From an uncultured Sulfitobacter sp. (GTDB lineage: Bacteria > Pseudomonadota > Alphaproteobacteria > Rhodobacterales > Rhodobacteraceae), in contig CANMXJ010000006.1 in NCBI GenBank assembly GCA_947501805.1, forward strand, positions 124,001 to 188,000: DNA of 64,000 nucleotides, given 5' to 3'. Shown here in pieces: positions 62,986 through 64,000 of the stretch; position 1 is the stretch's first letter, and each line of letters begins with the position of its first letter. The notes under the pieces are model-generated. The model did not search any database. It was not told the DNA's origin and saw only the letters and a list, made by a program, of their open reading frames with translations. The translations under genes and the position numbers were made by a program.

Positions 62986-64000
62986 ACCGCCTCATCAAAC
63001 ACGGCCTCATGTTCGGCAACCTCTTCCATGTGCATGCCCCCGCGCTGGTCGAACGCTATAACCGTGCGCTGCACCATCTGACGGACAAACGCACCGACCT
63101 CACCGATTTCCACATCGACATCTCCGGTTACTCCCCCGAGGTGGGCGACGAACTCAATGATCACCTCTATCTCAACCACCAAGGCGTGAACCGGCAGTTT
63201 ATCCTGCTGAGCATGGAGCAGCGGACGGCGCCTTTGCTCAACATGAAATTCTCGACCAGCCGTGCGATCCTGCGGGACTTCATCGCGCAGAACGAGGCGC
63301 AATTGTTTGCCCTGACGGCGCGGGATGCGGTGGCGGGGGAGTTGGTGAATTCGGTTTATGATGTGACCACGCCAGCGCGGTTGTTCGATATCCGGCGGGT
63401 GGAGGTCGAGGCGGACACAACCGGCGGCACGGTCAAAGATGCGCGGGAATTGGGGCGGCTGGTCGGGCGGTTCAAGAATGATCAGGACGGCTGGTTCGAC
63501 GATGTGTTGATTGCGCAGATGATTGCGCTTGCGGGCAAGACCGGGGATATTACGCGCAATCCTGTGAAGCTGCGCAGCATGCGCTTTGATCAGCGAAATT
63601 TCTGGACGGCGCATTTTGGTGGGCTTTATGTGTTTCAGGATCTGGAGCATCCGGCGCTGATTGCACCCAGTGGTAAGGACCATCTGGGCGATGTGCCGTT
63701 GCGCTATGTGTTTGACGCGCAGGACCGGAACCAGATTGCGCAGTTTTTCGAGTTGAACGGGCTGGCGGAACCGATCTTTGAGGGGCGCAAGGATCATGCG
63801 GCGGCGATCCTGCGGCAGAAGATGGATTTTATTCTGGTCGATGCGGTGGCCGATCAGGGTGGTGATCTGGAGGGGCGAACGCGGCGCGACATGCGGCGGC
63901 TGGCGCGGGAATATGGAAGCGCCTTGCCGGAGGAGTTTCACACGCTGGGCAAGCTGGTGAACTGGATCGAGGACGGGGGGAAATGGCCGCTGATCACGTC
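62982..64000 (+). CDS. DUF6638-type protein (3' end beyond window)
   Basis: At least 339 residues from ATG 62982 to the window edge with no stop. It begins MNRLIKHGLMFGNLFHVHAPALVERYN and continues DLTDFHIDISGYSPEVGDEL, LFDIRRVEVEAD, and a Q/E-rich C-terminal part. I associate this pattern with the DUF6638 family of Rhodobacteraceae (recollection, not a search). High-GC codon use returns at its start, contrasting with the inserted gene before it. The function is unknown. Confidence 0.68.
   Translation, partial: MNRLIKHGLMFGNLFHVHAPALVERYNRALHHLTDKRTDLTDFHIDISGYSPEVGDELNDHLYLNHQGVNRQFILLSMEQRTAPLLNMKFSTSRAILRDFIAQNEAQLFALTARDAVAGELVNSVYDVTTPARLFDIRRVEVEADTTGGTVKDARELGRLVGRFKNDQDGWFDDVLIAQMIALAGKTGDITRNPVKLRSMRFDQRNFWTAHFGGLYVFQDLEHPALIAPSGKDHLGDVPLRYVFDAQDRNQIAQFFELNGLAEPIFEGRKDHAAAILRQKMDFILVDAVADQGGDLEGRTRRDMRRLAREYGSALPEEFHTLGKLVNWIEDGGKWPLIT

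Noticed and set aside
62823..63941. 372-codon minus-strand frame over the last gene
   Set aside because: Shadow of the DUF6638-type gene; no start context and it crosses the junction of two plus-strand genes.

Overview
The window reads as a chromosomal segment of a marine Rhodobacteraceae (Roseobacter-type) alphaproteobacterium. The evidence is two complete TRAP transporters with organic-acid and amino-acid catabolic genes, glcDEF, leuBCD, glpDK, RsfS-RlmH, a DUF6638-type gene, moderately high GC, and frequent TTG/GTG starts and ATGA overlaps. The species assignment is inference; no 16S gene is present.

Layout. (1) 1-4584 is the end of a genomic island next to tRNA-Arg(CCT): a type I restriction-modification pair (hsdM and the start of hsdS), a small membrane protein, a C1/XRE repressor facing a MerR/excisionase-type protein across an operator-rich gap, and a tyrosine recombinase whose end lies 84 bp from the 3' end of the tRNA. 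(2) 4784-7040 holds a LacI regulator and a YcaQ-type DNA glycosylase. (3) 7017-12957 is a TRAP uptake operon with an IclR regulator, divergent from a GMC oxidoreductase. (4) 12954-22243 is a catabolic unit: Asp/Glu-racemase-like protein, D-amino-acid dehydrogenase, a second TRAP transporter, a methyltransferase, a BASS transporter and 5-oxoprolinase pxpBCA. It probably imports and degrades an amino-acid-derived compound. (5) 22231-31186 holds a large ABC/cyclic-nucleotide-domain fusion with a degenerate Walker A, DUF3307, a secreted-type glycoside hydrolase-like protein with an RTX-like tail, and glpK/glpD. (6) 31312-37006 carries leuB, leuD and leuC with two unrelated genes between leuB and leuD. 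(7) 37007-43583 holds an MscS channel, a desaturase, rsfS-rlmH and membrane or periplasmic unknowns. (8) 43673-48010 is the glycolate oxidase operon glcDEF with an extra membrane gene. (9) 48080-57632 contains tandem serine proteases, an Hsp20 gene with a ROSE-like leader, a 2OG oxygenase, an ECF sigma/VWA pair, a lysozyme-like protein, gabD and an MFS exporter. (10) 57742-64000 is a tightly packed operon: TelA-like coiled-coil protein, small membrane protein, unknown protein, AAA+ ATPase, an AT-rich inserted gene with a possible HEPN motif, and a DUF6638-type protein running off the window.

The best candidate for an undescribed system is the 57.7-64 kb AAA+/TelA-like operon. Its leader can form two mutually exclusive hairpins, one hiding the ribosome site, and a foreign-looking gene sits exactly between the ATPase and the DUF6638-type gene. 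Other new-looking signals are an 18-codon leader ORF coupled to rsfS, a ROSE-like thermometer before hsp20, and an exact 31-bp repeat placed before two unrelated genes 15 kb apart. All function calls come from reading motifs and gene order; no database search was run.
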